From NCBI GenBank assembly GCA_001592805.2, contig CP051141.1, positions 1,488,001-1,552,000 on the forward strand: 64,000 nt of DNA, in the 5' to 3' direction. Within the stretch, counting starts at the first letter, position 1. Each line of letters opens with the position of its first letter. Position numbers and translations under genes: made by a program. This document shows, in pieces, positions 10,919 through 22,252 of this stretch. The DNA is from Peltaster fructicola. Lineage: Eukaryota > Ascomycota > Dothideomycetes. The notes under the pieces were generated by a model, which ran no database searches, had not been told where the DNA came from, and was given only the letters and a program-made list of their open reading frames with translations.

Positions 10919-13184
10919 ATGGCTGCCATCTGTGCGAGAGCAGAGACAGCGACACCTCCCTCACATCTCTCCATAAACACCTCACAACGAGGCACACCTT
11001 CGACTGTGCCTAATAAACACCTACCGTATTGTTCACCTGGCCCTCGACCGTCAACACGACAGCTGGATACACCACCGGCATCGCCGCCTGTTCCATCTCA
11101 ACTGATCGAGACAAACTCCCTGACCTACCCTCCTACTGCATATCAGAAGCTGCGCGATGAACCGCCAATATATGCCATCACAGCAGCAGAGCTTAGTGCG
11201 GCACTGGATCACTTAGCTACACAGCCATTGCCATCACCCAAGCAGGTCTTTCCATGGATGCATGGCTTGCATGGCGAGAATCAGCTTCAGCTTGCGTTCT
11301 TCACAGCCCGCAAGAAGTCCCTCAGACGGACGCCAAGATGTATCCGTGGTATCACAATTGTGAAGGCAGGTGGAGACCTCAGCCATAGCAAGATCAAAGG
11401 TGCCATTGGACCTGATGAGATCTTGCAAACTTGTACTGCGACAACGGACAAGAGCGGCGGTAATGATAGTGGATTTCTTGACGTCGACCCGCGAGAAGGA
11501 TTCAGTGTTCGCAATTTCCAGATCCAAGCAGGTAAGATGGCGACAGTCAGCGACATTGTCGTATACGGAGATCTCAAGACTTCGAAGAAAGACGTGGTGG
11601 AGCTTGCGCACCGAGTATCGCGAGCGCAAGCCAGCTGGTTGAAAAAGATGGATTCACCAAAGAGTGAAAGAATGTTCAATACATTCGTGCTAACTGGTGA
11701 GTACGGTTAGTGACGCCCAGACTTGACTCACATTACGCAGATAAATGGTCTGTCGTCGAATGCGATCAGCCTGAGATGGTGGCACTCGACCATCAAGGCT
11801 GCTTGACTGGCAAGGTCATGGACTTTTTCCACTGGGAGAGGATTGAAATGTGCTCAATGGCAGCTCCATCTGAGATCGCACGCAATGTCTGGCTCGGGCC
11901 AACGCCAGATCCTAATCTTGCAGGTTTCATCGACCCAGCCGTGCTCAACGTGGAAAAGTTCGATCTCATGATTGAAGCGAGTGATGTCGCTCAGACGCCA
12001 GACCAGAAGGTCTTCACGATACTGCAAGAGCTTTTGGATCGTCGCTCCAAGACCAGACAAGGCCAGATGATTCCACAACTAGAGTTTCCAGGATCTGGCT
12101 CCATCATGCCTCCAACGTGGTCGCAGAACGAGGTTGACGGGCTTGTCGATACTTGCGCTTGGATCTACCAGCAAGCAAACGGCACAGCTGAGGATCGTAA
12201 GAGAAGGGACAGCAAGCTCTCTGGCACTGGAAATCGATCGTGATGGCGATAGTGTCATGCACACAGAGGAATGCCCAGGACGCAAGATATTGATCCACTG
12301 CACGGATGGCTACACTGAGTCGTCGCTGTTGGCCTTGACTTATTATATGTACGCGGAGTGTGTTCCAGTGCATGAGGCATGGCTGCAATTGCATCGAAAC
12401 AAGCAGCGAAATTTCTTTGCGTATGCTTCGGATGTTGCATTATTGCGTGCGATCCAGCCCCGACTGCTGCAGTCGTCCCCTAAGCATTCTGGTGATGTGC
12501 GTTCGTTGTGTCCACCGGTTCCAGAATGGCTCGAAAGGATCGATGGCAGTCTTCCGAGCAGGATCCTGCCGTATATGTATCTCGGGAATCTTGGACACGC
12601 CAACAATCCAGGTCTCCTTCAGATGCTCGGCATCGGCCAGGTGCTGAGCATTGGCGAGCCGTTGACCTGGAGCACAGAGGCTCTGTCGAAGTGGCCAGCG
12701 GACAACTTGATGTATGTCGACAAGATACAAGACAACGGCGTCGATCCTTTGACCGAAGACTTTGGACGCTGTCTTGAGTTCATTGGTAAGTTGCAGCGCT
12801 GCCTTGCCATGGATCATACTGACCAGATGGTAGAACGTGGTAGAAGAAACGGTACCGCAACGTTAGTCCACTGTCGAGTAGGCGTATCTCGCTCTGCCAC
12901 AATCTGTATCGCGGAAGTGATGAACGAGCTTGGGCTATCATTCCCGAGAGCATACTGTTTCGTGAGAGCGAGACGTCTGAATGTCATCATTCAACCGCAT
13001 CTGCGGTTCTCGTAAGTTCCCAGGATTTCGTTACAACATAGCTGACACGATCAGGTACGAGCTCCTGAAGTGGGAAGAAGCCCAATGTGAGAAGCATGGC
13101 AAGCCGCTCCGTCGGGAGCTCGAGTGGGCAACCATTTCCAGAGAGATTGCGGCGATGAATCGTCCTTATGCTCGCCAAGGTTGA
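10919..13184 (+). CDS. PPS1: Dual-specificity protein phosphatase Pps1-like
   Basis: Five exons (10919-11696, 11741-12196, 12267-12785, 12834-13011, 13055-13184) give 686 residues in frame. The C-terminal catalytic domain has the HCx5R signature HCRVGVSRSATI, coded near 12871-12906, preceded by YLGNLGHANNPGLL. An earlier domain carries HCTDGYTESSLLAL, which aligns with a phosphatase loop but lacks the Arg; a degenerate copy here is what I recall for the Pps1 family. Yeast Pps1 dephosphorylates Tyr and Ser/Thr and affects S phase and wall signalling. The 70-nt second intron (12197-12266) has good ends but no clear branch site. The stretch it removes could instead be coding after a one-base frame change. 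Confidence 0.88.
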
Positions 13185-13723
13185 GCACTCCTGGCTTTTG
13201 ACTTGGACCTGTACGATTGTGTGAACGAGCGATGAGCAATGATTTCTTATGATGGATGGCTGAGAAGATACGGGGATCGTGACGTGGACATGGCGAAGAC
13301 TCGGGCTGTGTTGATGAGATAGCCAAAAGCCTGTGGTTCTTTCGTGATGTTGTGCGTCTTTCTTCTCCTTTCGAGGGCAATGATAGGTATCCTTATGCTG
13401 TATGGAGGTATGCTACTGATCTCTATCGATCTTGTGCTTCTCTCGAGTGGTTGTGATGATCAGGTTTCTAGGCAATGTGGAAGGGCTGTGAGTGATGGGA
13501 AGATGCGGTGAAGCACTCCTGATGTGGTCCCGGTGAAAGATTTTGTATGGTCTTGCGAAGTGGGTCTTGACATCAGCCTTTGATGTATTTCCTAAGAGCC
13601 TCAGGCACGACACCTTATCATCGCCCTACCTCCATATCTGACCTCTGCTACCGTGCCTAGACCTGTGTGCCTGAGAACCATATTCTACAGCATCAGGGTG
13701 GCCATCACGAGCAAGACCTCAAG
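13185..13723. other. Intergenic region between PPS1 and the amidotransferase gene
   Basis: This is the 3' flank of PPS1 and the promoter and leader of the next plus-strand gene. I see no further gene. The in-frame extension upstream of 13724 has no family support. Confidence 0.4.
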
Positions 13724-14577
13724 ATGCGTCCGCCACTGAGGATCGCAATTCTCGAATGCGATGAGCCCATGGACAACACAAAGGAGCGCTACGGTGGTTA
13801 CAGAGGCGTGTTCGCAGCCCTTCTCAAGACCAGTGCTGAGAAGATCGCGAAGGACGGCTCACGTGAACCACAGATGGACATAACAGCCTTCGACGTCGTC
13901 AAGACAGAGATGTATCCTAGTCTCGACAACGTGGATGCAGTCCTGCTCACAGGCAGCAGTGAGTGAGACACTCTTGGCGATAGCAAAGAGATTGTACTCA
14001 TGGTCAAGACAGAATTCAATGCTTTCGACAATGATCCCTGGATCCTCAAGCTGGTTGACTTCACTCGAAAAGTGCTGAACCAACAACGAGTCAGATTGAT
14101 TGGAGTCTGCTTTGGTCACCAGATCATCGGTCGAGCATTAGATGTCAAGGTTGACAGAGGTGACAAAGGCTGGGAGATCAGTGTTACGCCAGTGCAGCTC
14201 TCAGCCAAAGGACAAGAACTCTTCGGTGTCAAGGAATTGGTACGTCGGAAAGCTCGTCTTATGTCCAGCGACTGACAACGATCAAGCAAATACACCAGAT
14301 GCATCGTGACATTGTGTATACACTACCACCATCGGTCGAGAGCCTTGGTCGCTCACCTGTATGCGAGGTGCAAGGCATGTATGCACGGAAGCGCTTGATC
14401 ACTGTGCAAGGCCATCCAGAGTTCACAGCAGAGATCGTGGACGAATTGATCGAGTCGAGGTATGCGAGAGGCATCTTTACCAAGGAGATGTACCAGGACA
14501 GCATGAGCAGACTTAGCCACAAGCATGATGGTGTTGCTTGTGGTGCTGCATTTCTGCGGTTCTTACTTGACGACTGA
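13724..14577 (+). CDS. Class I glutamine amidotransferase-like protein
   Basis: Three exons (13724-13958, 14013-14239, 14287-14577) give 250 residues, with introns of 54 and 47 nt. The start MRPPLRIAILECDEPM leads straight into the domain. The nucleophile elbow is GVCFGHQIIGRAL (Cys) and the catalytic His-x-Glu is in QGHPEFTAEIVDEL, so the triad is complete. The protein is a free-standing GATase1 domain like yeast YLR126C and many fungal proteins annotated as putative amidotransferases or GMP synthase-like. The substrate is unknown. Splicing at 13958/14013 rebuilds TGSKFNAFDNDPWI, a family motif. It is presumably cytosolic. Confidence 0.92.
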
Positions 14578-15107
14578 GGCGATCTTGTGAGATAACGATA
14601 TTAGGTCAGCTTTATATCGTTGCCCTTGTTCGATTAGATACTTACACGAATGCACCACGGTTGACGATCGAGGCTCATGATCAGTGCCAGCTTGTGAGTG
14701 ACCGTATCGATGGGCGCACCCCGCAGTGTCAAGAGAGACATCAAGGAACAGAGAGTTTCATAGTCGCAACGATCACTGGATTGTCCAATGGTGCTGACAC
14801 CGAGGCTGGAGTCAGTTTCTGTGGCACTTCGTTCCTGGGTTAGTGGCGCATGTCTAGCCTCAAGCAGCATACTAGCGTCGCCCTGATTGCGTGGTCTCAG
14901 CGGCTTGACAGTCAACCAGAAAGTCTATCCCTCCCCAAAACATTGCGGCCGTGAGGTCTTCCTATCTTCCTTGTTTCAAACCTCTACGTCAGCAGCCATT
15001 CATCGACTGTTGCACGCAATGCAACACGATCACAAACGCCTGCATCTCGCGTGACAACATACAAGGAGTCCTCTCCAGACAACCTCAAATTCGTCCAAGA
15101 GGAGGAG
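14578..15107. other. Intergenic region between the amidotransferase gene and YND1
   Basis: About 530 bases hold the 3' end of the amidotransferase transcript and the promoter and 5' leader of YND1. No gene, repeat or RNA is recognised. Confidence 0.4.
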
Positions 15108-17209
15108 ATGGGCAAGCACTCGTACGGTATCGTGCTGGATGCAGGATCATCCGGCACACGAGTGTATATCTACCGATGGGAGAAGCCAGAGAGTGTAAGA
15201 AACCATGGCGATTTGATAGAGCTGGCCAAATTGCCAAAGATCAAGACGAAGAAAGAGTGGATTAAGAAGATTCATCCTGGTGTGTCGACCTTTGGTGCAA
15301 AGCCTGAGCTCGTAGGTCCAGAGCATCTGGCGCCACTGCTCGATTTCGCGCTCGACAAAGTGCCTACAGATGAGGTTGCGAATACGCCCATATTCCTACT
15401 GGCCACAGCGGGTATGCGCCTTCTTCCGGACACTCAGCGAAGCACATTACTCGGCAGTATCTGCTCATACTTCACGCACAGCTCGAACTTTCTCCTCCCG
15501 GATTGTGACCTCCACATCCAGGTCATTCCAGGAGAGACTGAGGGTCTGTATGGTTGGATCGCGGCCAACTATCTGTTAGGAGGCTTCGATGCGCCGGAGA
15601 GGCATGATCACGGAAAAGGGCACCACACATATGGCTTCCTCGACATGGGCGGCGCGTCAGCACAGATTGCATTCGCACCGAACGAGACAGAGACGCAGAA
15701 GCACGCCAACGACTTGAAATTGTTACGATTGCGTTCCATGAATGGCACGGCACTGGAGCACAAGGTCTTCGTCACGACTTGGCTAGGTTTCGGTGCAAAC
15801 GAGGCTCGAAGACGCTATGTCGAGGAGCTAATCAGTTCACATCCGGCAGGCCAGGAGTTGCCGGATCCGTGTCTTCCTGTTGGTCTGCGGGTCAACAAGA
15901 CTGGAGACGAGCTGCCCAACATACCCAACGACAAATCAGCGTATCTCGTAGGCACTGGTCGCTTCCCGGAGTGCCTGAAGTCAACCTTCCCACCCCACAG
16001 AAGGACGAGGTATGTAAGGATCCGCCGTGCTTGCTGAATGGCATACACACTCCCGCTATCGATTTCGACGTCAACCACTTCGTTGGAGTCTCCGAGTTCT
16101 GGCACACTACGCACGAGATATTCGCCCAAGCGCACAAGGACAAGGCCTACGATCTTGACAGCTACCAGAAACAAGTCATCGAGTTGTGCTCGCGAAACTG
16201 GTCTGATCTCAAGCAAGATGTAGTGAAGCATGTCTGGGGACAAAAGGTGGACGAGAGGACGGTGGAAGAAGTGTGCTTCAAGGCAAGCTGGCTGATCAAC
16301 ATGCTGCACAGTGGCATTGGCATACCAAGAGTTGGTGTTGAAACAGGAAAGCACAATTTGGGCAGTGGCGGCAACAAGACAAAGGCTATAGTCGACGGCG
16401 CCAAAGATCGAGGTTTCTTGGACGCTTTCCAGGCTGTGGACAAGATTGACGGTACTGAAGTGAGCTGGACGCTTGGAAAGATCGTTCTGTATGCCTCGTC
16501 CCAGGTGCCAGCAGCGCACGATGCGGAGGCAGTCGGCTTCGGCAGCAACAAGCAGGGTGTGGCAATACCGTACGACTTCCAATACCCGAGTGTCATCAAC
16601 GCCACAGCATCTGGATCTGGATCCAAGCTCTCAGACGACGAGGCCGACTGGCACGACCGCATCTTCAGTGGCAGCTATTCGCAAAGAGTACCGGGCATCC
16701 TCATCTTCCTCCTTATCCTGGCGCTTGCAGTCTACCTTCTGTGCGGCCGAGAGCGAAGAGCAAGCCTATGGAACAGGTTCTTTGGCGGCAAGTCCCAGTC
16801 CAGAAGGAAGAAGATTCCAGCACTCAAGCTGTTCGGCTCGAACCACGGCCCAGCCTACGAGCGTGTCAACGAAGAAATGGACGATGCAGACGTGGAGCTG
16901 GGTAGCATCGCAGGCTCTTCCGTCGGCGAAGCACCACAAGAAGACTTTGCGTCCACATCGCCACCTCGCACTGGACGTACATCAGGTGTTGCAACACCAG
17001 CTCCCTTCGTGGTTTGTCGCCTGGACTACTCCCGCGGATCTGCTAAGATCAAGGGATACTTTGATCGTATTAATATGCCGAACACAACAGGATCGGCACG
17101 ACTAGTGACGAGAAGCAGGAATTCCAGTCCAAGTCGGGCCAAAACACCACTCGCAACTCCTTTCACGCCACATTCACCCTTCGCATCCTTCAAGACCAGC
17201 GTGGACTGA
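15108..17209 (+). CDS. YND1: Golgi apyrase Ynd1 (GDA1/CD39 NTPase), frame interrupted
   Basis: The start MGKHSYGIVLDAGSSGTRV fits Ynd1 and contains apyrase region 1. Later motifs are ATAGMRLL (ACR2), GETEGLYGWIAANYLLGG (ACR3) and GFLDMGGASAQIAF (ACR4). The protein hydrolyses nucleoside di- and triphosphates in the Golgi lumen, supporting glycosylation. A C-terminal membrane segment (GILIFLLILALAVYLLC) precedes a long cytosolic tail, also as in Ynd1. The reading frame changes near 15990-16000. The first frame encodes conserved GTGRFPECLKSTFP, and the next frame resumes with PTPQKDEVCKDPPCLLNG. Removing 15948-16000 as a 53-nt intron (gtaggc...ccccacag) closes the frame at 682 residues but deletes the conserved GTGxFxxC motif. 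A one-base loss in the C-rich run is therefore as likely. Confidence 0.9.
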
Positions 17210-17379
17210 TTGAATTGCTCCTTGACCCTCTTAGCGTTGGCGTTTGGGAGAATTTCACTTGCATATGACGAGGACGAGATACCCGGATCGAATAGATACT
17301 CTTTAATTCATAGTAATTTCCAACAGATTCTGTATAACAAGACGGGATATCATCGTAGAACATAGGGACTAAGCATTAA

Positions 17380-18864
17380 TCACAACGCAAAGGCAGCCAT
17401 GGCCACGGCAGCTCCAAGAGCCGCACCGTTCGTAGCTACTGCACGGATTGCAGCACCGCTCTTTGTCGACGTGCTAGCCGTTGTGGCGGCAGCGGCAGCT
17501 GCTGTACCAGATGAACTTCCTCCACCCGTGCTGATAGCAGCGACGTTACCAGGCTTGTTGGCACCACTGATTGACTTGATCGCAAGGCCAGTGATCGCAG
17601 CACCGCTGACATCGTACACAGGCAGTTGAACGGCGGTCTGTGTGACAGAGACGAAGCTGCCGGTCTGAGCACTAGAGACACCGGCAGAGATGAGCTGGTC
17701 GGCGCCATCTGGAGCTGAAGGAACATTGAAGTTGGTTCCAAAACCGTCGCTAGAGATCAAGCCTGATGAGCATTTCGGCGGCTTGATGGAAGTTGCAGAA
17801 CTGTTTCCGCTAGTGATGAGAGAAGTATCGATCTTTGCGTATTGCGCATTCAATGCAACAAAGTCCGGACGCAGCTGGAGGCTGCCGTTGGAGTATGCAT
17901 TGACCAAGCCATAGTTGTCAGTGTCTTGTGTCCATTCGTAAACCAGACCTCCAGATAGAGCTGTCATCAGCGGACCATAGATAGCAGCGACCTCGTCGAA
18001 CACTCGAGGACTTGGCTTGTTGCAACCATACTCGGAGAAGAAGACAGGAATGCTGCTGTTCGAGAAGAAGGACACTAATTGATCGTATTGGGCAGTTTGG
18101 AAGGACGATGCGCTGCCGCACCAAGAGTAGGAGTTCAAGCCGAAGAAGTCTGAGCCACTGTTGTCACCGTTGTCACACTGGAAGTATGCCCATGTGTCCT
18201 GCAAGATCGATCGAACATCGGCTGCGCTGTAGCCAACAGGGATGGCTCGTGAGGCGTGCTTGGCGATGTAGTTCTTGAGGTCTCGCTGCACTGCTCGGAT
18301 ATATCGAGGGTTGTCCTTGGCAGTAGGAATGTCGTTGATGACCTCGTTACCAGCAAAAAAGCCGAGCACGTTGTCGTATGATTTGAAAGCCTCTACGACT
18401 TGAAAGATGTGACTGAGGTATCCAACATTGTATGAGTTCGCCGGAGCTGATCGATCAATGCTCTGTCCAGCCAAGGGCGAATTTACATCCAAGATGATGT
18501 AGATGCCTGCGGCGTTGAAGATAGATGCACACAGATCGTGGTTGAGCGTAGGGTCGACATTATAGCTGCGGATAACGTTGACACCCATACTCTGCATAAG
18601 AGCTGCGTCTCTCAGACATATCGTGCCGTTGCTCAACGGATCTTGCGTGTTCGATGCTCCATATCCTGACTGTCCACCTGGCTGGTAATCGATACCGAGC
18701 AGCTGCAATCGATCGGAACCGACGAAGAACTCTTGTCCGGAGATGGTGGCCGGAGTTACTGCTGCAACACGGGCAGTAAGGGCATAGATGGCCGAGAGAA
18801 GAAGTGCCTATGATCGTAAGTGATGTTGTCCGCTAGGACAGGCTCCCAAACGTACTCGAGACAT
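17380..18864 (-). CDS. 1,3-beta-glucanosyltransferase, GH72 (Gel/Gas family), GPI-anchored
   Basis: Two exons (18864-18856 and 18807-17380) give 478 residues. The first exon codes only Met-Ser-Arg and the 48-nt intron follows. Splicing gives the signal peptide ALLLSAIYALTARVAAV. The GH72 domain starts at QEFFVGSDRLQLLGIDYQPG. The acid/base Glu is in FFAGNEVIND and the nucleophile in VFFSEYGCN. The enzyme cuts and rejoins beta-1,3-glucan chains at the cell wall. There is no Cys-rich X8/CBM43 module: the catalytic domain passes into a Ser/Ala-rich stretch and a hydrophobic C-terminus (GAALGAAVAMAAFAL), a GPI signal. It is therefore Gel1-like in architecture. A second wall-type GPI protein lies just upstream on the same strand. 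Confidence 0.95.
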
Positions 18865-19286
18865 GCTGCTAGATGGCGGTTATCCAAATGCAATGCCAAT
18901 GTGAATGGATCCGATCAAGCCGATGAACGATGCAGTGAACCTTTGTCCAACGTCCTCAGATGTATGCAAGAACAAAGAATTGAAGCGCAAACATGCAAGA
19001 AAGGTGATCTGGCGCCGAAAGAATGTACAGTGAAGAAGTATGCAGAAATTACAGATGCTGGCCACACAAGTATGAGGATACGAGGAGTGTTGTTGACGGC
19101 TAGCTTATTATTGCCCCTGCCTCCCCACATCCGCCGCCGAGTCTAAGATCTATTTTGTCCGACCAATCACCAAACGAGGATGGCTAATATGGCATCCGAG
19201 TAATTGTCAGACAGCACTATCTCGATACAGCATGCAAGGATCGCTGTGTATTTGAAGAGTACCACACGCCATCTGGTCTATCAGCA
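18865..19286. other. Intergenic region between two minus-strand wall-protein genes
   Basis: It holds the GH72 promoter and the 3' flank of the Ser/Thr-rich gene. The small ORFs here have no recognisable features. Confidence 0.4.
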
Positions 19287-21545
19287 TCACAAGAAAAAGG
19301 AACAAAGTGCAGCCACGATAGCTAGGGAGCCGATCATGTTGCCTACAAGAGCTGAGGCTTCGCCCTTGTATGCTGTACGAGCTAAGGAATCGTCAGTTCT
19401 ATGTGCTTAGGACGATTCGCCACTTACTAGTCATTGCCGCTCCGTTGCTTGTCGATGCACTTTGCCAGACGTCGGATGTAGCGGATCCTGTCGTGCTTGA
19501 CAAGAGTCAGTACGATCCACGGGCAGAACGTGAAGTACTTACGATGAGTCGATGTCGTATAGTGTGATACTTGATGTGCTCCAGACAGTGTATGTTGAGG
19601 AGACGGTATGCGTACTTTTTGCAGTTGGAGGGACAAATGGTAGTGTGGCGACTGGCGTTGTGTTTACTACACAAGTAGTTGTGCACGCTATGGTTGAGGT
19701 TGTGTGGCGGATCGTAGGGGTACAATATGTTATTGTAGAAGTGATGGTGGTCATTACTGTGCTGATGCTGGGCTTAGGGATAGTTTGATAGCAGGAGATA
19801 TGGCTCGAGCTGGCATGAAAGCGTGAGGCAGCCGCTGTCGGTTTGATTTGCAGAGACGTTGAGGCTCCGCGCGTACTGAGGTTGCAGTGAGAAGTCATGA
19901 TCGAAGCTGGCACCGAGGAGCCCATCAAGAGATTTGACGAGCACGGCTGTCCACTGCCGCTGCAACGACATTTTCGAGTCGATGCAGATGCGGATGGCGT
20001 GGTCTTCGGCCGTGCAGTCGAAAACTTGGTGTACTAGGCTGATAATTGTGTCCTGAGTGCACAAAAGTGACGAACGAGTGTAAGTATGGCCAGAGGAACA
20101 AGGCTTCGCGCTGAACTTGGAGTGATACGCTGAGGCTGAGGCAGAACCTTGCGGTTTCGTACGATATCGTCTTGAAGAACATCCATGCGAAGCACCTGGT
20201 CTGTGTTTTGGTCTGTTGCTTGATGCCACTGTTTGACTAAAGGATTGAGATGCGAATGAGGACGACCTCTTGGACGTGTATGACGGCAAGGTTGTACCAG
20301 ATGAGTAGAAGGCAGAAGAGCTGCCTCGGGAAGAAGAGCCTGACCTAGATGATGCTAACGAACGACTGACAGAGTGACTTGACGGTCTGACTGATGACAG
20401 CACCTGTGCCAGACTCCATAAGGAGGATGACGCTGAATGAGAGACATTGGTCGGGGCCGACAACCGCGAATGAAAGGGTGATCCGGTAAGGACAGCAGTC
20501 GACGCTGACGGCAAACTCGACAAACTAGAGCGTGGTGCAGAGCGAGATGGAGTTGTCGTAACGGTCGGAATAATGACGGTGGTATTGCTTATTGTACTGA
20601 ATGAGGCTTGCGACGTTGATAAGAGCTTAATGAGCGATAGAGCTGGGTTGCTTGGCTGTAGCAAGCTAGATCTTGACTGTAGTGAGGACGGTACTGGGAT
20701 CGATGAGCTTGAGCTTGAGCTTGACGATGAAGAGGTTACCAACATAGTCGTGATATTAGACTCAGCTGCGGAGCTGGATCTTAACATTGAGCCTGTCCAC
20801 GTGACCTGAGTTCCACTCGGGCTGCTAAATATCGTCGTTGCTGGTAGGGTTGTGACCTCAACTTGCGACGTGACCATGAAGGTAGTGTACAATACTGATG
20901 TTGACTTGGTCCTGATCTTCGGCTTGAGCCAGATTTGTGTGCTCTTGTGTGTCGACATCTTGAGCTCCTCCACGTGAGACACGAGGACAACGGCAGTTGT
21001 AGCAGGCATCATTGTAAGCTCCTCTGTATGAGTTACGAGGACAATTGCAGTTGTGGCGGGCATAGTTGTGTGCGCGATCAATGTTCCCTCTGCGATGGAC
21101 CAAGATTTTGTTGGCTTGTGACGTCTGGTACATTTTCTTGTGAACACACGGGACTTGCAATGGCCATGCTTGTGTTGAGCCTGGGTGACAATGGTAGTGG
21201 CTGGCCAGTCTGGATCGTATGGGACTGGGGACCGGCAAGCCTCGGCGTCTCGTTCCTCAATGCCGTGAGCGACCTCAGCTTCTTCTGAGTCGACGCAGAG
21301 AATATCCCGCTCTTCTATGACATGTGCATCTGCGCTGCCTTCTGTGTGCTTTGTAGTGTCCACTTGCTGATCTGTGATGTCCAGTTGCCCATGTGCCATA
21401 GCGCCAGCGGCGACGTCGTCATTTGGCAGAGCAGCTGTCTTTCATCAGCCGAGAGAGCTTCTGCTGCGATAGTCAACATACCTCCCGACACTGCCAAAGG
21501 CAGCAAGGTAAGCGCAAGTAGCAGAAGGCGTTTGAGTGCTGCCAT
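19287..21545 (-). CDS. Ser/Thr-rich GPI-anchored cell-surface protein
   Basis: Five exons (21545-21482, 21434-19877, 19767-19543, 19495-19428, 19381-19287) give 669 residues, and all junctions keep phase. The start codes a signal peptide (MAALKRLLLLALTLLPLAVS). The middle is a long Ser/Thr/Pro-rich region with a run of about twelve Ser (about 20702-20734) and a twice-repeated MPATTAxVLVxHxEEL unit. A Cys-containing segment follows (CTAEDHAIRICIDSK), then a Thr-rich stretch and a hydrophobic tail (MIGSLAIVAALCSFFL) typical of a GPI signal. I recognise no catalytic domain. The third segment and the GPI tail are only reached by splicing, including one longer 109-nt intron (19768-19876). It is probably a heavily O-mannosylated wall protein or adhesin-like molecule. 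The exact family is unknown. Confidence 0.75.
20957..21072 (-). repeat. Two-copy tandem peptide repeat (MPATTA unit)
   Basis: Within the Ser/Thr-rich surface protein, two adjacent units of about 17 residues read MPATTAIVLVTHTEELT and MPATTAVVLVSHVEELK, with near-identical DNA. This is a local tandem duplication of the kind common in fungal surface proteins. Confidence 0.7.
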
Positions 21546-22252
21546 AGTGAGAGAACACAGAGAGTGAGGTGTAAGAAAACACAATGGGATGATACTTGGC
21601 TGAGCACATATAATCTATACTCTCGCTGACCACTTACTTGGATGGATCCGCTCGAGTAAGATTCTGCATTGCTGATGCGGGTTGTTTCTTACATTGTTTA
21701 CGGGTCAAGCTGGCGTTTCCTCTGGCCTCAGAATGGCTGAGAGGGCTACCGCAAGAGGGTCATTCTCCATCAAGCTTCATGAGCCAAGGTACAATGAGGA
21801 GAAGTGGGCCGTTGGTGAGAGGTCCACAGACCGGATCGCGGTCGTAGGATGTCAGCCACTGCACATCAGCACAACCAGAATGTGGTTCTCTGCGCCGAAG
21901 AAATGTTGTGTTGATACAGGCTCAGTCCCGAATGCAGCGCAAATGAGCTTTGTGAGCATCTCGATGAACCCACTCATAGCTCTTTGCAGCGATTCATCCT
22001 GGGTATCGTTGATCGCAGCCATGCCCAGTTGAAACCGCAGGCAGAGTCTGTTGATGAGTGCAGTGTAGACACAACGCGACGGACTGAATCACCGAATGAA
22101 GGATCAAAGTGCGGTCGAGTGAAGCTCAAGTGGACACGCGATGTGGTCTGTGCACGCGTTTGTTGACTTTAGTGTTGACTCCAAGAGATGGCATGACGAC
22201 AAGCCAGAGCAGTACTATACAAGACTCTTCAACCTGACCAGAATACCACGCG
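21546..22252. other. Divergent intergenic region upstream of NUF2
   Basis: About 700 bases lie between the start codons of the surface protein gene (minus) and NUF2 (plus). A TATA-like stretch occurs near 21605-21617 on the minus strand. The plus ORFs at 21638-22032 have no recognised domain and are not called. Confidence 0.4.

Noticed and set aside
12197-12266. Possible frameshift in PPS1
   Set aside because: A 70-nt intron with gtaaga donor and cacacag acceptor closes the frame over all five exons, so an indel is not required, although the branch site is weak.
20700-20740. Plus-strand acidic Leu/Glu-rich ORF opposite the poly-Ser tract
   Set aside because: It is the complement of the Ser codon run in the surface protein gene.
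21638-22032. Plus ORFs between the surface protein gene and NUF2
   Set aside because: Two overlapping frames of equal quality and no recognisable motif; more likely promoter and leader sequence.
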